Shown here: piece by piece, positions 37,362-53,112 of the stretch
How the letters are laid out: each line of letters begins with the position of its first letter
Numbering within the stretch: the first letter of the stretch is position 1
NCBI GenBank assembly: GCA_019459285.1
Contig: JAIBEL010000021.1
Span: forward strand, 1-64,000
DNA from: Rhizobium sp.
GTDB lineage: Bacteria > Pseudomonadota > Gammaproteobacteria > Burkholderiales > Thiobacillaceae
Reading direction: 5' to 3'
DNA: 64,000 nt
The notes under the pieces: model-generated
What the model was told of the DNA's origin: nothing
What the model saw: the letters and a program-made list of their open reading frames with translations, nothing else
Databases searched by the model: none
Position numbers and translations under genes: made by a program

Positions 37362-37604
37362 CTATTTTAGCCGATCGGAACGCTTCGCCGGACGGGTCGG
37401 TTGGCGAATGGCCGCCTGCTTCCGCCAGATTTCGAGACACTCGAGGCCGCAGAAATGATGGACATAATCCTGCGCGTCCGCCACTTTGGCCGCATCTGCC
37501 GGGATTTCCTTCAAACAGACCTCACAATTGATGACTGTGCAGGCATCTTCATCGGAACACTGTGCGACCGGCGCACCTGCGGGTGTGCGGTTATGGACCG
37601 TCAT
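37362..37604 (-). CDS. Small metal-binding-type protein, DUF3330-like
   Basis: An 80-residue cytosolic protein. Cysteine pairs in CEVCLKEI and, further on, [12 protein letters not shown] suggest a treble-clef zinc-binding fold; extra cysteines lie in [14 protein letters not shown]. The central [14 protein letters not shown] pattern resembles what I recall of DUF3330. ATG at 37604 is preferred over GTG at 37610 because GGAG lies five bases upstream. It precedes purL on the same strand by 28 bp. Function unknown. Confidence 0.78.
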   Translation of the reverse strand: MTVHNRTPAGAPVAQCSDEDACTVINCEVCLKEIPADAAKVADAQDYVHHFCGLECLEIWRKQAAIRQPTRPAKRSDRLK

Positions 37605-37685
37605 ACGCACTCCGTTATGTGAACTGCAGATACCCGGAATATTAGGCCCCCGGGACCGGCTTGCAAGCCGTCCGTCCTTCCCCGA

Positions 37686-38483
37686 TCAGTATCCCGCCTC
37701 CTTGATTGCCGTTTTTATGGTTTTGTAATCCGCCTCTTTGTCGATCACAAACCCTGTCACTTTGCTGTGGATCGTTTTTTGCAAGGACTGGACGGCCTCC
37801 TGCTTCAGCTCAGCAGCCGCGGTACCCAGCTTGTCCTGCTCGACCGCGGTCAACCGATTGCTCGCCAGCAGCGTGAAATCCGGTGTGTTCGGCAAGGCGT
37901 ACCAAACCTCGAAATCCCCTTTTTCCAGCAGCGCATTCGCGGCCTTGCTCCGCAGACTGCCGGCCTGGGCGTAATTCCGTTCCAGGGCAATGGAGACATC
38001 TTCCTGTGTTTTGAAATTCAGGATCTTGGGGCTGCCCGCATTGTTGCGCTTGATGGTGTAGCGGCCCATCACGTCGAGCCAGGACTCCTTTTCGGTCAGC
38101 GCCATCGTCTCGATCGCGACGCCTTTCCGACGCACCAGCAGACCGGTGGCCTGGTCTTTCACCCGGGCCACGGGCGAATAATCCTGGTCGAGGACGGACA
38201 CGGCAACGGACGGCGGCACGAAATACACATCCAGCCGGCCTCGATCCAGCGAGCGAAGCGTCGACTTGATCGTGCGGAACAGCGTCAGATTGGGCTTCAA
38301 TCCCAGCGAAGCGCCAAGCGCCCGGGCAAATGGCATCGCCGCCGTGCGAAAGTCGTCCATGAACACATCGGCCTTGCCGGTCCCGGGGTAGATCCCGATA
38401 CTCAGCGCACTGTCACCGGCATAAGCCATGAGCGGCCATGCAGGAAGCAATGTCAGGCCCGCCAGAAAACCCCGTCTATGCAT
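37686..38483 (-). CDS. PhnD-like periplasmic phosphate/phosphonate-binding protein
   Basis: A 265-residue exported solute-binding protein. A short signal peptide has an N-terminal HRRGFLAGLTLLPAW and cleaves near AYAG; the RRGF pattern is twin-arginine-like, but the motif is incomplete. SALSIGIYPGTGKADVF begins the mature part, with DRGRLDVYFVPPSVAVSVL and DYSPVARVKDQATGLLV characteristic of the PhnD/TauA type II binding-protein fold. No ABC permease or ATPase is adjacent, so its ligand and partner are unknown; it could serve a sensor rather than a transporter. Confidence 0.82.
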   Translation of the reverse strand: MHRRGFLAGLTLLPAWPLMAYAGDSALSIGIYPGTGKADVFMDDFRTAAMPFARALGASLGLKPNLTLFRTIKSTLRSLDRGRLDVYFVPPSVAVSVLDQDYSPVARVKDQATGLLVRRKGVAIETMALTEKESWLDVMGRYTIKRNNAGSPKILNFKTQEDVSIALERNYAQAGSLRSKAANALLEKGDFEVWYALPNTPDFTLLASNRLTAVEQDKLGTAAAELKQEAVQSLQKTIHSKVTGFVIDKEADYKTIKTAIKEAGY

Positions 38484-38683
38484 GCTTTGTCTCCCCTATT
38501 CAGCCCGATGGCCGGCTGCACATTAGCGACCAACGTCCGGCAAAATGAACGATCGGAGTGGGGTCAATTATGACTATTCACCCGCCCAGGCCCGGCTGGT
38601 AGCGGGGTCCCCCGCCAGGCGACCGACCGCCATAGCCCCGCCCGGATTATGATGTCCGGAGTGCCCCTATTGAGCCTCGCCCC

Positions 38684-40120
38684 ATGCCGACCACGCCGCT
38701 CCCGTCTGCCGCTCTCCCGCTATACATGGCGACCGATATTCATGCCGGCGAGCGAATAGGGGCGGCCGCGCACCCCCACGACGTACTGATGGAGAAAGCG
38801 GGGGTGGCGGCGGCCGAATGCGCCGGCACACTGGCCGACGATTCGGGCGAACCGGTCCTGATTCTGGCAGGACCCGGCAACAATGGGGGAGATGCCCTGG
38901 TCGCGGCACGTCACCTCGCGGCACAGGGATTCCGCGTCGTCGTCGCGAGCCGTGCCGATCCGGCCCGGCTGCCGCAGGATGCCGCACACGCCCGGGATGC
39001 CTGGCTCCAACAGGGCGGGGTCGTGCTGCCCCACTTCCCGTCGTCGCAACGTTACAGCCTCGTGATCGACGGCCTGTTCGGTATTGGGCTGACGCGCGAC
39101 CTAACCGGCGAGGATGCGCGCTGGATTGCGCAGGCCAATGCGCTGGCCTGCCCCAAGCTGGCATTGGATGTGCCGAGCGGACTCGATAGCGACAACGGCC
39201 GGATCCGCGGTTGCGCCCTGCGGGCAGATCACACCCTGACTTTTCTCGGACTCAAACCCGGTCTTCTCACCGCCGAGGGGCCGGACTATGCGGGCACGTT
39301 ACATCTCGACATGCTGGGCGTCGACCCGGCCGCAATGCCGGCAACCCGCGGGATCGCCCTGATACACCTGGAGCCGCGCCACCATCTGCCAGCCCGTGCC
39401 AGAAACAGCCACAAAAGCCAGTTCGGCCATGTCGGCATCGTCGGCGGCAACAGCGGCATGGTGGGCGCCTGCCTGATCGCCGGCCGCGCCGCTCTGCTGC
39501 AAGGTGCCGGCAGCGTGACCGTAGGTGTGCTGGACGAGCGCATCGCGGTCGATTACGGTGAGCCGCGATTGATGTTTGCCAGCCCGGAGCATCTGGTGGC
39601 GGCCGCGCAATTGAATGTCCTGGCAATCGGCCCCGGACTGGGCCAGGGCGTGCGCGCGCATACTCTGCTGGAAGCCGCACTTCCGGTCCCCTGCCCGCTG
39701 GTACTGGATGCTGATGCCCTGAATCTGCTGGCCGGCGATCCCGAACTGGCCAAACAAGCGGCCCGTCGCACTCATCCCACCCTGCTCACCCCGCATCCCG
39801 GGGAAGCCGCCCGCCTGTTGGGCGTGAGCGGGATGGATATCCAGGCGAACCGCATCGAGGCCACCTGCACGCTGAGCCGAACCTACCACGCTGAGGTTGC
39901 CCTGAAAGGCGCAGGCACCGTGATCGCCCACCCCGACGGCCGCTACGCCATCAACACCACGGGCGGTCCCTGGCTCGCCCAGGCCGGTTCAGGCGATCGT
40001 CTCACCGGCATGGTGGCTGCGCTGCTGGGTCAGGGCATGGCGGCAGGCGACGCGCTCGAAGCCGCCGTATGGCTGCACGGCTGCGATATGGGCACCGCTA
40101 CGCCTTCAACAACGCGTTGA
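38684..40120 (+). CDS. nnrDE: Bifunctional NAD(P)HX epimerase/dehydratase
   Basis: Repairs hydrated NADH and NADPH. The N-terminal epimerase (YjeF_N, about residues 1-215) has GPGNNGGDALVAARHL and DVPSGLDSD. The C-terminal ADP-dependent dehydratase (ribokinase-like, about 225-478) has GHVGIVGGNSGMVGA, LTPHPGEAARLL and GSGDRLTGMVAALLGQG with the catalytic Asp. The end is unusual: after AAVWLHG, where relatives continue about 25 residues, this reads CDMGTATPSTTR and stops, overlapping the convergent tetR gene by 23 bp. The active-site Asp is retained, so it is probably functional. Confidence 0.92.
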   Translation: MPTTPLPSAALPLYMATDIHAGERIGAAAHPHDVLMEKAGVAAAECAGTLADDSGEPVLILAGPGNNGGDALVAARHLAAQGFRVVVASRADPARLPQDAAHARDAWLQQGGVVLPHFPSSQRYSLVIDGLFGIGLTRDLTGEDARWIAQANALACPKLALDVPSGLDSDNGRIRGCALRADHTLTFLGLKPGLLTAEGPDYAGTLHLDMLGVDPAAMPATRGIALIHLEPRHHLPARARNSHKSQFGHVGIVGGNSGMVGACLIAGRAALLQGAGSVTVGVLDERIAVDYGEPRLMFASPEHLVAAAQLNVLAIGPGLGQGVRAHTLLEAALPVPCPLVLDADALNLLAGDPELAKQAARRTHPTLLTPHPGEAARLLGVSGMDIQANRIEATCTLSRTYHAEVALKGAGTVIAHPDGRYAINTTGGPWLAQAGSGDRLTGMVAALLGQGMAAGDALEAAVWLHGCDMGTATPSTTR

Positions 40121-40664
40121 TGATCCTGCGCAGCGCGGCCAGCGCCGCGTTAGGCGAGGGATCGAATTGCGCCCGCACGATCGCGCCGTCGATCGCCAGC
40201 GCCACGGCCTGCGCGATCTGTGCGCGCTGCCTTGACTTGGGCAGCACGGCGGCAATCGCTGCGGTCATATCCTGCTTGTGGCTACGCGCAATCTCGATGA
40301 CGTCCGGCAACATGCCGCCCAGTTCCCCGACGCTGTTGATGAAGGCGCAGCCGCGATAACGCACGTCGCGAAACCATTCCTCGACGGCCGGCACGATCGC
40401 GCCGGCCTCGCCGCCGTGACGTGCCAGCGCATCGGTGAACCAGGCCATCCAGCGCGTATGCCGATACGCCAAATAGGCGCGAATCAGATCGTTCTTGCTT
40501 GGAAAGTGCCGATAGAACGTGACCTTGGTCACGCCGGATTCGGCAATGACGCGATCGATGCCGGTGGCGCGCACGCCATCCCGGTAGAAAAGTTCGTGCG
40601 CGGTGTGCAGGATGCGCTCGCGTGCGCTGGGCGACGCGTCGCTCCGATCGGCCTGGGTGTTCAT
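40098..40664 (-). CDS. TetR family transcriptional regulator
   Basis: A 188-residue repressor-like protein. The N-terminal helix-turn-helix is clear (RERILHTAHELFYRDGVRATGIDRVIAESGVTKVTFYRHFPSKNDL in overlapping pieces, about residues 14-60). The C-terminal ligand domain has LARHGGEAGAIVPAVEEWF and a conserved-looking YRGCAFINSVGE. The ATG at 40664 is preferred over in-frame upstream starts, which would read through the operators. The gene diverges from the SnoaL-like gene; two near-identical palindromes between them are its likely binding sites, indicating autoregulation and control of the neighbour. Confidence 0.93.
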   Translation of the reverse strand: MNTQADRSDASPSARERILHTAHELFYRDGVRATGIDRVIAESGVTKVTFYRHFPSKNDLIRAYLAYRHTRWMAWFTDALARHGGEAGAIVPAVEEWFRDVRYRGCAFINSVGELGGMLPDVIEIARSHKQDMTAAIAAVLPKSRQRAQIAQAVALAIDGAIVRAQFDPSPNAALAALRRIINALLKA

Positions 40665-40673
40665 GCGCCCATT

Positions 40674-40691
40674 GTAGACAGATCCGTCTAC
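40674..40691. promoter_or_regulatory. TetR operator 1
   Basis: Inverted repeat GTAGACAGATCCGTCTAC, one mismatch from a perfect palindrome, lies 10 bp upstream of the regulator's start codon. It shares all but one base with operator 2. Confidence 0.85.
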
Positions 40692-40712
40692 ATGACCTAG
40701 ACTGCGCCCAAC

Positions 40713-40730
40713 GTAGACAGATCTGTCTAC
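40713..40730. promoter_or_regulatory. TetR operator 2
   Basis: Perfect 18-bp palindrome GTAGACAGATCTGTCTAC, 39 bp from operator 1 and 20 bp before the SnoaL-like gene. Paired placement in a divergent promoter region is typical of TetR control of both genes. Confidence 0.88.
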
Positions 40731-40749
40731 ATCACGCCAAGGAGCCGAC

Positions 40750-41217
40750 ATGGAAAGCAAACCGCCACTGCCCCCCTTTACCGAGGAAACCGCCGCCAGG
40801 AAAGTACGCATGGCCGAAGACGCCTGGAATTCACGCGACCCCGAACGCGTTGCACTGGTCTACACCGAAGACACACGCTGGCGGAATCGTGCCGAATTCC
40901 CGGTCGGACGCGAGGAGGTCCGCCGGTTTCTCGAACGCAAATGGGCCCGCGAACTGGATTACCGACTGATCAAGGAATTGTGGGCCTGCACCGGCAACCG
41001 CATTGCCGTGCGCTTCGCCTACGAATGGCGTGACGATTCCGGGCAGTGGTACCGCTCATATGGCAACGAGAACTGGGAATTCAACGAGCACGGCTACATG
41101 ATGCGCCGCTTCGCCAGCATCAACGACCTGCCCATCAAGGAATCCGACCGCCAGTTCTTCTGGCCGCTCGGCCGCCGCCCGGACGACCATCCCGGTTTGA
41201 GCGATTTGGGACTGTAG
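40750..41217 (+). CDS. SnoaL/NTF2-like protein (DUF1348 family)
   Basis: A 155-residue cytosolic protein of the cystatin-like alpha+beta fold. The family words [42 protein letters not shown] and [15 protein letters not shown] [12 protein letters not shown] are clear and length is normal for DUF1348. AAGGAG is placed well before the ATG. It diverges from, and is probably repressed by, the adjacent TetR protein. Members of this group are often induced by electrophiles or aromatic compounds with such regulators, but the chemistry of this one is unknown. Confidence 0.9.
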   Translation: MESKPPLPPFTEETAARKVRMAEDAWNSRDPERVALVYTEDTRWRNRAEFPVGREEVRRFLERKWARELDYRLIKELWACTGNRIAVRFAYEWRDDSGQWYRSYGNENWEFNEHGYMMRRFASINDLPIKESDRQFFWPLGRRPDDHPGLSDLGL

Positions 41218-41221
41218 TGCG

Positions 41222-41243
41222 ATCCGGGCGGGTGAACCCGGAT
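41222..41243. terminator. Hairpin between convergent SnoaL-like gene and galU
   Basis: Arms ATCCGGG (41222-41228) and CCCGGAT (41237-41243) with an eight-base loop lie in the 27-bp gap between convergent genes. No strong T-tract, so only a tentative terminator. Confidence 0.45.
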
Positions 41244-41244
41244 A

Positions 41245-42114
41245 TCAGCAGATGCGCGATTTGAGATAGGCGCCGAAGTCTTCGCTGACTTCGCTGTGCT
41301 TCAGCGCATATTCCACCGTGGCCTGCAGATAGCCAAGCTTGCTGCCGCAGTCGTAGCGGACGCCGTCGAAGGCATAGGCCAGCACCTGCTGTTCCTTCAG
41401 CAAGGCCGCGATGGCGTCGGTGAGCTGCAGTTCGCCGCCCGCGCCCGGCTTGAGATGCTGGATGTGGTGAAAGATGCGCGGGGTGAGGATGTAGCGGCCG
41501 ACCACGGCGAGGGTGGACGGCGCGTCTGCGGGCTTGGGTTTCTCGATGATGGCGTTCACCCGCGACACGCGCTCGGCCATGGGCGTCGCGTCGACGATGC
41601 CGTAGGACGCGGTTTCCTCGGGCGCGACCTGCTGCACGCCGAGCACCGAGCACTGGTAATACTCGTATTGATCAACCATCTGCTTCATGACTGCCGGGCT
41701 GCCGTCGATCAGGTCGTCGGCGAGGATGACGGCGAAAGGCTCGTTGCCGATCACCGGCTGCGCGCACAGCACGGCGTGGCCGAGCCCCAGGGCTTCGGCC
41801 TGACGGATGTAGATGAAGTTGACGCCGGCCGGGCGAATCGACTGCACCAGTTCCAGGTCGCGATTCTTGCCGCGCGCGGCCAGTTCGGTTTCCAGTTCGT
41901 AGGCCTTGTCGAAATGGTCCTCGACGGTACGCTTGGTGCGGCTGCTGATGAAGATGATGTCGGTGATGCCGGCGTCCATCGCCTCCTCGACCGCATACTG
42001 GATCAGCGGCTTGTCGACGATGGGGAGCATTTCCTTGGGGCTGGCCTTGGTGGCCGGCAGAAAGCGGGTGCCGAGGCCGGCAACGGGAAATACGGCTTTT
42101 TTGACTTGTTGCAT
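41245..42114 (-). CDS. galU: UTP--glucose-1-phosphate uridylyltransferase
   Basis: Makes UDP-glucose for envelope and storage polysaccharides. The nucleotide-binding start [21 protein letters not shown] and the following [21 protein letters not shown] are textbook GalU, as are ADDLIDG and [14 protein letters not shown]. At 289 aa it is complete. It is the last gene of the galU-ligA-zipA side of this minus-strand block, 25 bp after ligA. Confidence 0.97.
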   Translation of the reverse strand: MQQVKKAVFPVAGLGTRFLPATKASPKEMLPIVDKPLIQYAVEEAMDAGITDIIFISSRTKRTVEDHFDKAYELETELAARGKNRDLELVQSIRPAGVNFIYIRQAEALGLGHAVLCAQPVIGNEPFAVILADDLIDGSPAVMKQMVDQYEYYQCSVLGVQQVAPEETASYGIVDATPMAERVSRVNAIIEKPKPADAPSTLAVVGRYILTPRIFHHIQHLKPGAGGELQLTDAIAALLKEQQVLAYAFDGVRYDCGSKLGYLQATVEYALKHSEVSEDFGAYLKSRIC

Positions 42115-42139
42115 GTCTCTTCCTTGAAAGTCCTTTGGT

Positions 42140-49564
<7,425 letters not shown>

Positions 49565-49603
49565 CTACTCCATCGCCCGTGATGGCTCAATGACACGGCC
49601 GAT

Positions 49604-51943
49604 TCAATGGCTTGCCAGCCGCCGCCAGGTCGCCGCCACCGTGTCGGGATTGAGCGAAATCGAGCCGATTCCCTGTTCGACCAGCCAGTCAGCCAGATCG
49701 GGATGGTCGCTCGGCCCCTGGCCGCAGATGCCGACGTATTTGCCCTGGCGCCTGCACGCGGCGATAGCCTCGGCCAGCAGTTTTTTCACCGCCGGGTTGC
49801 GCTCGTCGAAGCCGCCGGCCACCAGGCCGGAATCGCGGTCGATGCCGAGGGTAAGCTGGGTGAGGTCGTTGCTGCCGATGGAAAAGCCGTCGACATATTG
49901 CAGGAAATCCTCGGCCAGCAACACGTTGGACGGGATCTCGCACATCATGATCAGCCGCAGGCCATGATCGCCGCGCTTCAGGCCGTTATCGGCCAGCAGC
50001 CCGGCCACTGCCGCGCATTCCTCCACCGTGCGTACGAAAGGAATCATCACCTCGACATTGGAAAAACCCAGCGTCTCGCGCACCTTCTTCAGCGCCCGGC
50101 ATTCCAGCTCGAACGCCGGACGGAACATCGTCGACACGTAGCGCGCCGCGCCGCGCAACCCCAGCATGGGGTTTTCCTCCTTCGGCTCATAGCGTTCGCC
50201 GCCCACCAGATTGGCGTATTCGTTGGACTTGAAGTCGGACAGCCGCACGATCACCGGCTGCGGCCAGAAGGCGGCGGCCAGGGTAGCGACGCCTTCGGCC
50301 AGCTTGTCAACATAGAACGACACCGGGTCGGCATAGCCCGCAGTGCGCGCATCGATCTCGTCGCGCAATGCCGGCGTCTGGCCGGCGTAGTCGAGCAGCG
50401 CCAGTGGATGCACGCCGATCATGCGGGCGATGATGAATTCCAGCCGCGCGAGGCCGACACCGTGATTGGGGATTTGCGCAAACTCGAAGGCGCGCTCGGG
50501 ATTGCCGACGTTCATCATCAGCTTGATCGGCGGCTCTGGCAGCGTCTCGCTGGCCAGCGTCTCCACTTCGAACGCCAGTTTGCCAGCGTAGACCTTGCCG
50601 GTGTCACCTTCGGCGCACGATACCGTCACCAGTTCGCCATCCTTCAGCACCGTCGTCGCATTGCCGGCGCCGACCACGGCGGGAATGCCCAGTTCGCGCG
50701 CGACGATGGCGGCGTGGCAGGTGCGCCCGCCGCGGTTGGTGACAATGGCCGCCGCACGCTTCATCACCGGCTCCCAGTCGGGATCGGTCATGTCGGTGAC
50801 CAGAATATCGCCCGGCTGCACCCGATTCATCTCCGCCGGGCTGGCGATCAGCCGCACGGCGCCGGCGCCGATCTTCTGGCCGATGGCGCGGCCGCTGATG
50901 CGCACCTCGCCGCTGCCTTTCAGTACGTAGCGTTCGATGCTGCCGGCGCTGCGCGCCTTCACGGTTTCCGGACGCGCCTGGACGATGAAGAGTTCGCCGG
51001 TTTCGCCGTCTTTCGCCCACTCCACATCCATCGGCCGGCCGTAGTGCTGCTCGATCTGCATTGCCTGGCGGGCCAACTCCAGCACCTCGGCGTCGTTCAA
51101 TGCGAACTGCCGCCTCAACGCTGGCGGCGTGGTCTCGATCACAGTTGCACCGTCGCGCCACACCATACGCGTGGCTTTTTCGCCGAGTTCGCGCCGCACC
51201 ACCGCGGGGAAGCCTTGCGCCAGCATCGGCTTGTGCACGTAGTACTCGTCCGGATTCACCGATCCCTGCACCACCGTCTCGCCCAGACCATAGGCTGCGG
51301 TGATGAATACCACGTCGCGGAATCCGGACTCGGTGTCCAGCGTGAACAGCACGCCGGAGCAGGCGATATCGGAACGCACCATGCGCTGGATGCCCGCGGA
51401 CAGCGCCACGCCGGCGTGGGCAAAGCCGTGATGCACCCTATAAGCAATGGCCCGGTCGTTATAGAGCGAAGCGAACACCTTTTTCACATACAGCAGCAGC
51501 GCATCCGCACCCTGCACGTGCAGATAGGTTTCCTGCTGGCCGGCGAACGAGGCATCGGGCAGGTCCTCGGCCGTAGCCGACGAGCGCACCGCCACCGATA
51601 CCGTGTCGCCAAGCCCCGCATATGCTGTGCGCAGCCCGGTTTCCAGCGCAGGCGGCAGGCTGGCCGCCTCCACCCAGGCCCGGATCTCCGCGCCGGCCTG
51701 CGCCAACGCCGTCACATCCGCGACGTCGAGCGGCGCCAGCCGCGCGTCGATGCGCGCGCGCAGGTCGTTGTGATCGAGAAAGTCCCAAAATGCCTGAGAC
51801 GTGGTGGCGAAACCGCCCGGCACCTTGACCCCCGCACCGGACAGATGGCGGATCATCTCGCCGAGCGACGCATTCTTGCCGCCCACCACAGGCACGTCTG
51901 CCATCGACAGGGCATCCAGCGGCACAATATAGTCTGTAGACAT
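49604..51943 (-). CDS. ppsA: Phosphoenolpyruvate synthase
   Basis: Converts pyruvate and ATP to PEP, AMP and phosphate for gluconeogenesis. The N-terminal ATP-grasp domain has [12 protein letters not shown] and [21 protein letters not shown]. The mobile phospho-His domain has the swivelling [21 protein letters not shown], with the catalytic His at about residue 415. The C-terminal TIM barrel has [17 protein letters not shown] and [16 protein letters not shown], with the active-site Cys in [10 protein letters not shown]. At 779 aa it is complete. Divergent from ppsR; the two start codons are only 11 bp apart. Confidence 0.97.
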   Translation of the reverse strand: MSTDYIVPLDALSMADVPVVGGKNASLGEMIRHLSGAGVKVPGGFATTSQAFWDFLDHNDLRARIDARLAPLDVADVTALAQAGAEIRAWVEAASLPPALETGLRTAYAGLGDTVSVAVRSSATAEDLPDASFAGQQETYLHVQGADALLLYVKKVFASLYNDRAIAYRVHHGFAHAGVALSAGIQRMVRSDIACSGVLFTLDTESGFRDVVFITAAYGLGETVVQGSVNPDEYYVHKPMLAQGFPAVVRRELGEKATRMVWRDGATVIETTPPALRRQFALNDAEVLELARQAMQIEQHYGRPMDVEWAKDGETGELFIVQARPETVKARSAGSIERYVLKGSGEVRISGRAIGQKIGAGAVRLIASPAEMNRVQPGDILVTDMTDPDWEPVMKRAAAIVTNRGGRTCHAAIVARELGIPAVVGAGNATTVLKDGELVTVSCAEGDTGKVYAGKLAFEVETLASETLPEPPIKLMMNVGNPERAFEFAQIPNHGVGLARLEFIIARMIGVHPLALLDYAGQTPALRDEIDARTAGYADPVSFYVDKLAEGVATLAAAFWPQPVIVRLSDFKSNEYANLVGGERYEPKEENPMLGLRGAARYVSTMFRPAFELECRALKKVRETLGFSNVEVMIPFVRTVEECAAVAGLLADNGLKRGDHGLRLIMMCEIPSNVLLAEDFLQYVDGFSIGSNDLTQLTLGIDRDSGLVAGGFDERNPAVKKLLAEAIAACRRQGKYVGICGQGPSDHPDLADWLVEQGIGSISLNPDTVAATWRRLASH

Positions 51944-51954
51944 AGGTGAACTCC

Positions 51955-52731
51955 ATGAACGGTTACAGCATATTCTGCGTGTCCGACCACACCGGGGTGA
52001 CGGTCGAGTCCGTCGCCAAAAGCGTGCTGGCGCAGTTTCCTCATCTCGAGTTTAGCCTGATTAGCCTGCCCTTCGTCGACAGCGCGGAGAAAGCCCAGGC
52101 CGCCGCCGCGCGCATCGCCACAGCCCCTCGTACGCTGATCTTCTCCACCCTGACCGATCCTGCGCTCCGCCTGCCGTTTCGCCAGGCCGGGCTCAGCCTG
52201 TTCGACGTGTTCGACCTGATCGCACCGGCCGTCGAAACGGCGCTTGGCCAGATCGCCACCCCCAGCGGCGGCCACACCCACGGCATGGCGCCCGACTACG
52301 AAGCGCGCATGGATGCCGTCAACTTTGCGCTCAATCTGGACGACGGCCTCAATCCCGAACGTCTCGACCAGGCCGACCTGATCCTGGTCGGCGTTTCGCG
52401 CGTCGGCAAAACCCCCACCGCGCTTTATCTGGCCCTGCAGTATGGCCTGCGCGCGGCCAACTATCCGCTTACCCCGGACGACCTCGAACAGGACGACCTG
52501 CCCGCCTGCCTGAAAGCCCATCTGCCCAGGCTGCGCGGCCTGACCCTGTCGCCCGAGCGTCTTGCCGCCATCCGCCAGGCGCGCTACCCGGACAGCCGCT
52601 ACGCCAGCCTGGCGCAATGCCGCATGGAACTGGGGGCAGCCGAGACGTTCTTCAAACGTCACGCGCTTCTCGTTGTCGATACCACCCGTATGTCGGTGGA
52701 AGAAATCGCCGCGCGTTTGCGGCTGTCCTGA
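51955..52731 (+). CDS. ppsR: PEP synthase regulatory protein (kinase/pyrophosphorylase)
   Basis: Bifunctional DUF299 protein that inactivates PpsA by ADP-dependent phosphorylation of a Thr and reactivates it by Pi-dependent dephosphorylation. The N-terminus ([22 protein letters not shown]) and the P-loop [15 protein letters not shown] (about residues 145-160) are diagnostic. At 258 aa it is slightly under the usual 270. ATG at 51955 is chosen because AGGTGA lies five bases before it; the GTG at 51946 is within that site. Divergent pairing with its target ppsA is common. Confidence 0.95.
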   Translation: MNGYSIFCVSDHTGVTVESVAKSVLAQFPHLEFSLISLPFVDSAEKAQAAAARIATAPRTLIFSTLTDPALRLPFRQAGLSLFDVFDLIAPAVETALGQIATPSGGHTHGMAPDYEARMDAVNFALNLDDGLNPERLDQADLILVGVSRVGKTPTALYLALQYGLRAANYPLTPDDLEQDDLPACLKAHLPRLRGLTLSPERLAAIRQARYPDSRYASLAQCRMELGAAETFFKRHALLVVDTTRMSVEEIAARLRLS

Positions 52732-53112
52732 GCGTTCCGCTGTCCTGATTGAGGGCCAACCCTCAAGTTTTGCGCGCTTCACCCGATTGAACAAACGACC
52801 CGGTGCGCGCTTATCCACCGTTCCAGTCCGCCAATTGTTCAATGATCAGGAGTTCCCCGATGTCTTGCCCCTGCCCGCGTACCCGCCTACACGCTGCAAT
52901 GGTACCGGTCTGCCCATCCCGGTCTTCACGGCAGCGCTGACGACAGGTTCGGCGCACTTGTCCGCACCCTCAAAAGGAAGGCTGACGCCCGCCGCCTCCT
53001 TGTTTCTCTCGAATGCACGCCATCGCTTGCCGCGCGAACGCCTGGCCTGTCCCGACTTGAATCCGAACGAAGCACATGACCTGTTTCGTTTCGCTCACGG
53101 AAAGTGCGCAGC
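52732..53112. other. 380-bp intergenic region between ppsR and the GGDEF-EAL gene
   Basis: A small GAGGG-CCAA-CCCTC hairpin follows ppsR at about 52750. A possible 26-codon ORF (52860-52940, ATG preceded by AGGAG) encodes a Cys/Arg-rich peptide and cannot be supported beyond its ribosome-binding site. No promoter, RNA gene or repeat was recognised in the remainder. Confidence 0.5.

Noticed and set aside
41222-41243. Riboswitch or structured RNA near galU
   Set aside because: Only a small hairpin in a 27-bp gap between convergent genes.
49607-51949. 780-codon plus-strand frame mirroring ppsA
   Set aside because: Codon-bias artefact; almost exactly the length of ppsA because its stops are excluded by the same third-position bias. 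No recognisable motif.
52860-52940. 26-codon ORF with good AGGAG
   Set aside because: Too short to judge; Arg/Cys/Pro-rich like random GC-rich sequence. Mentioned in the intergenic entry only.
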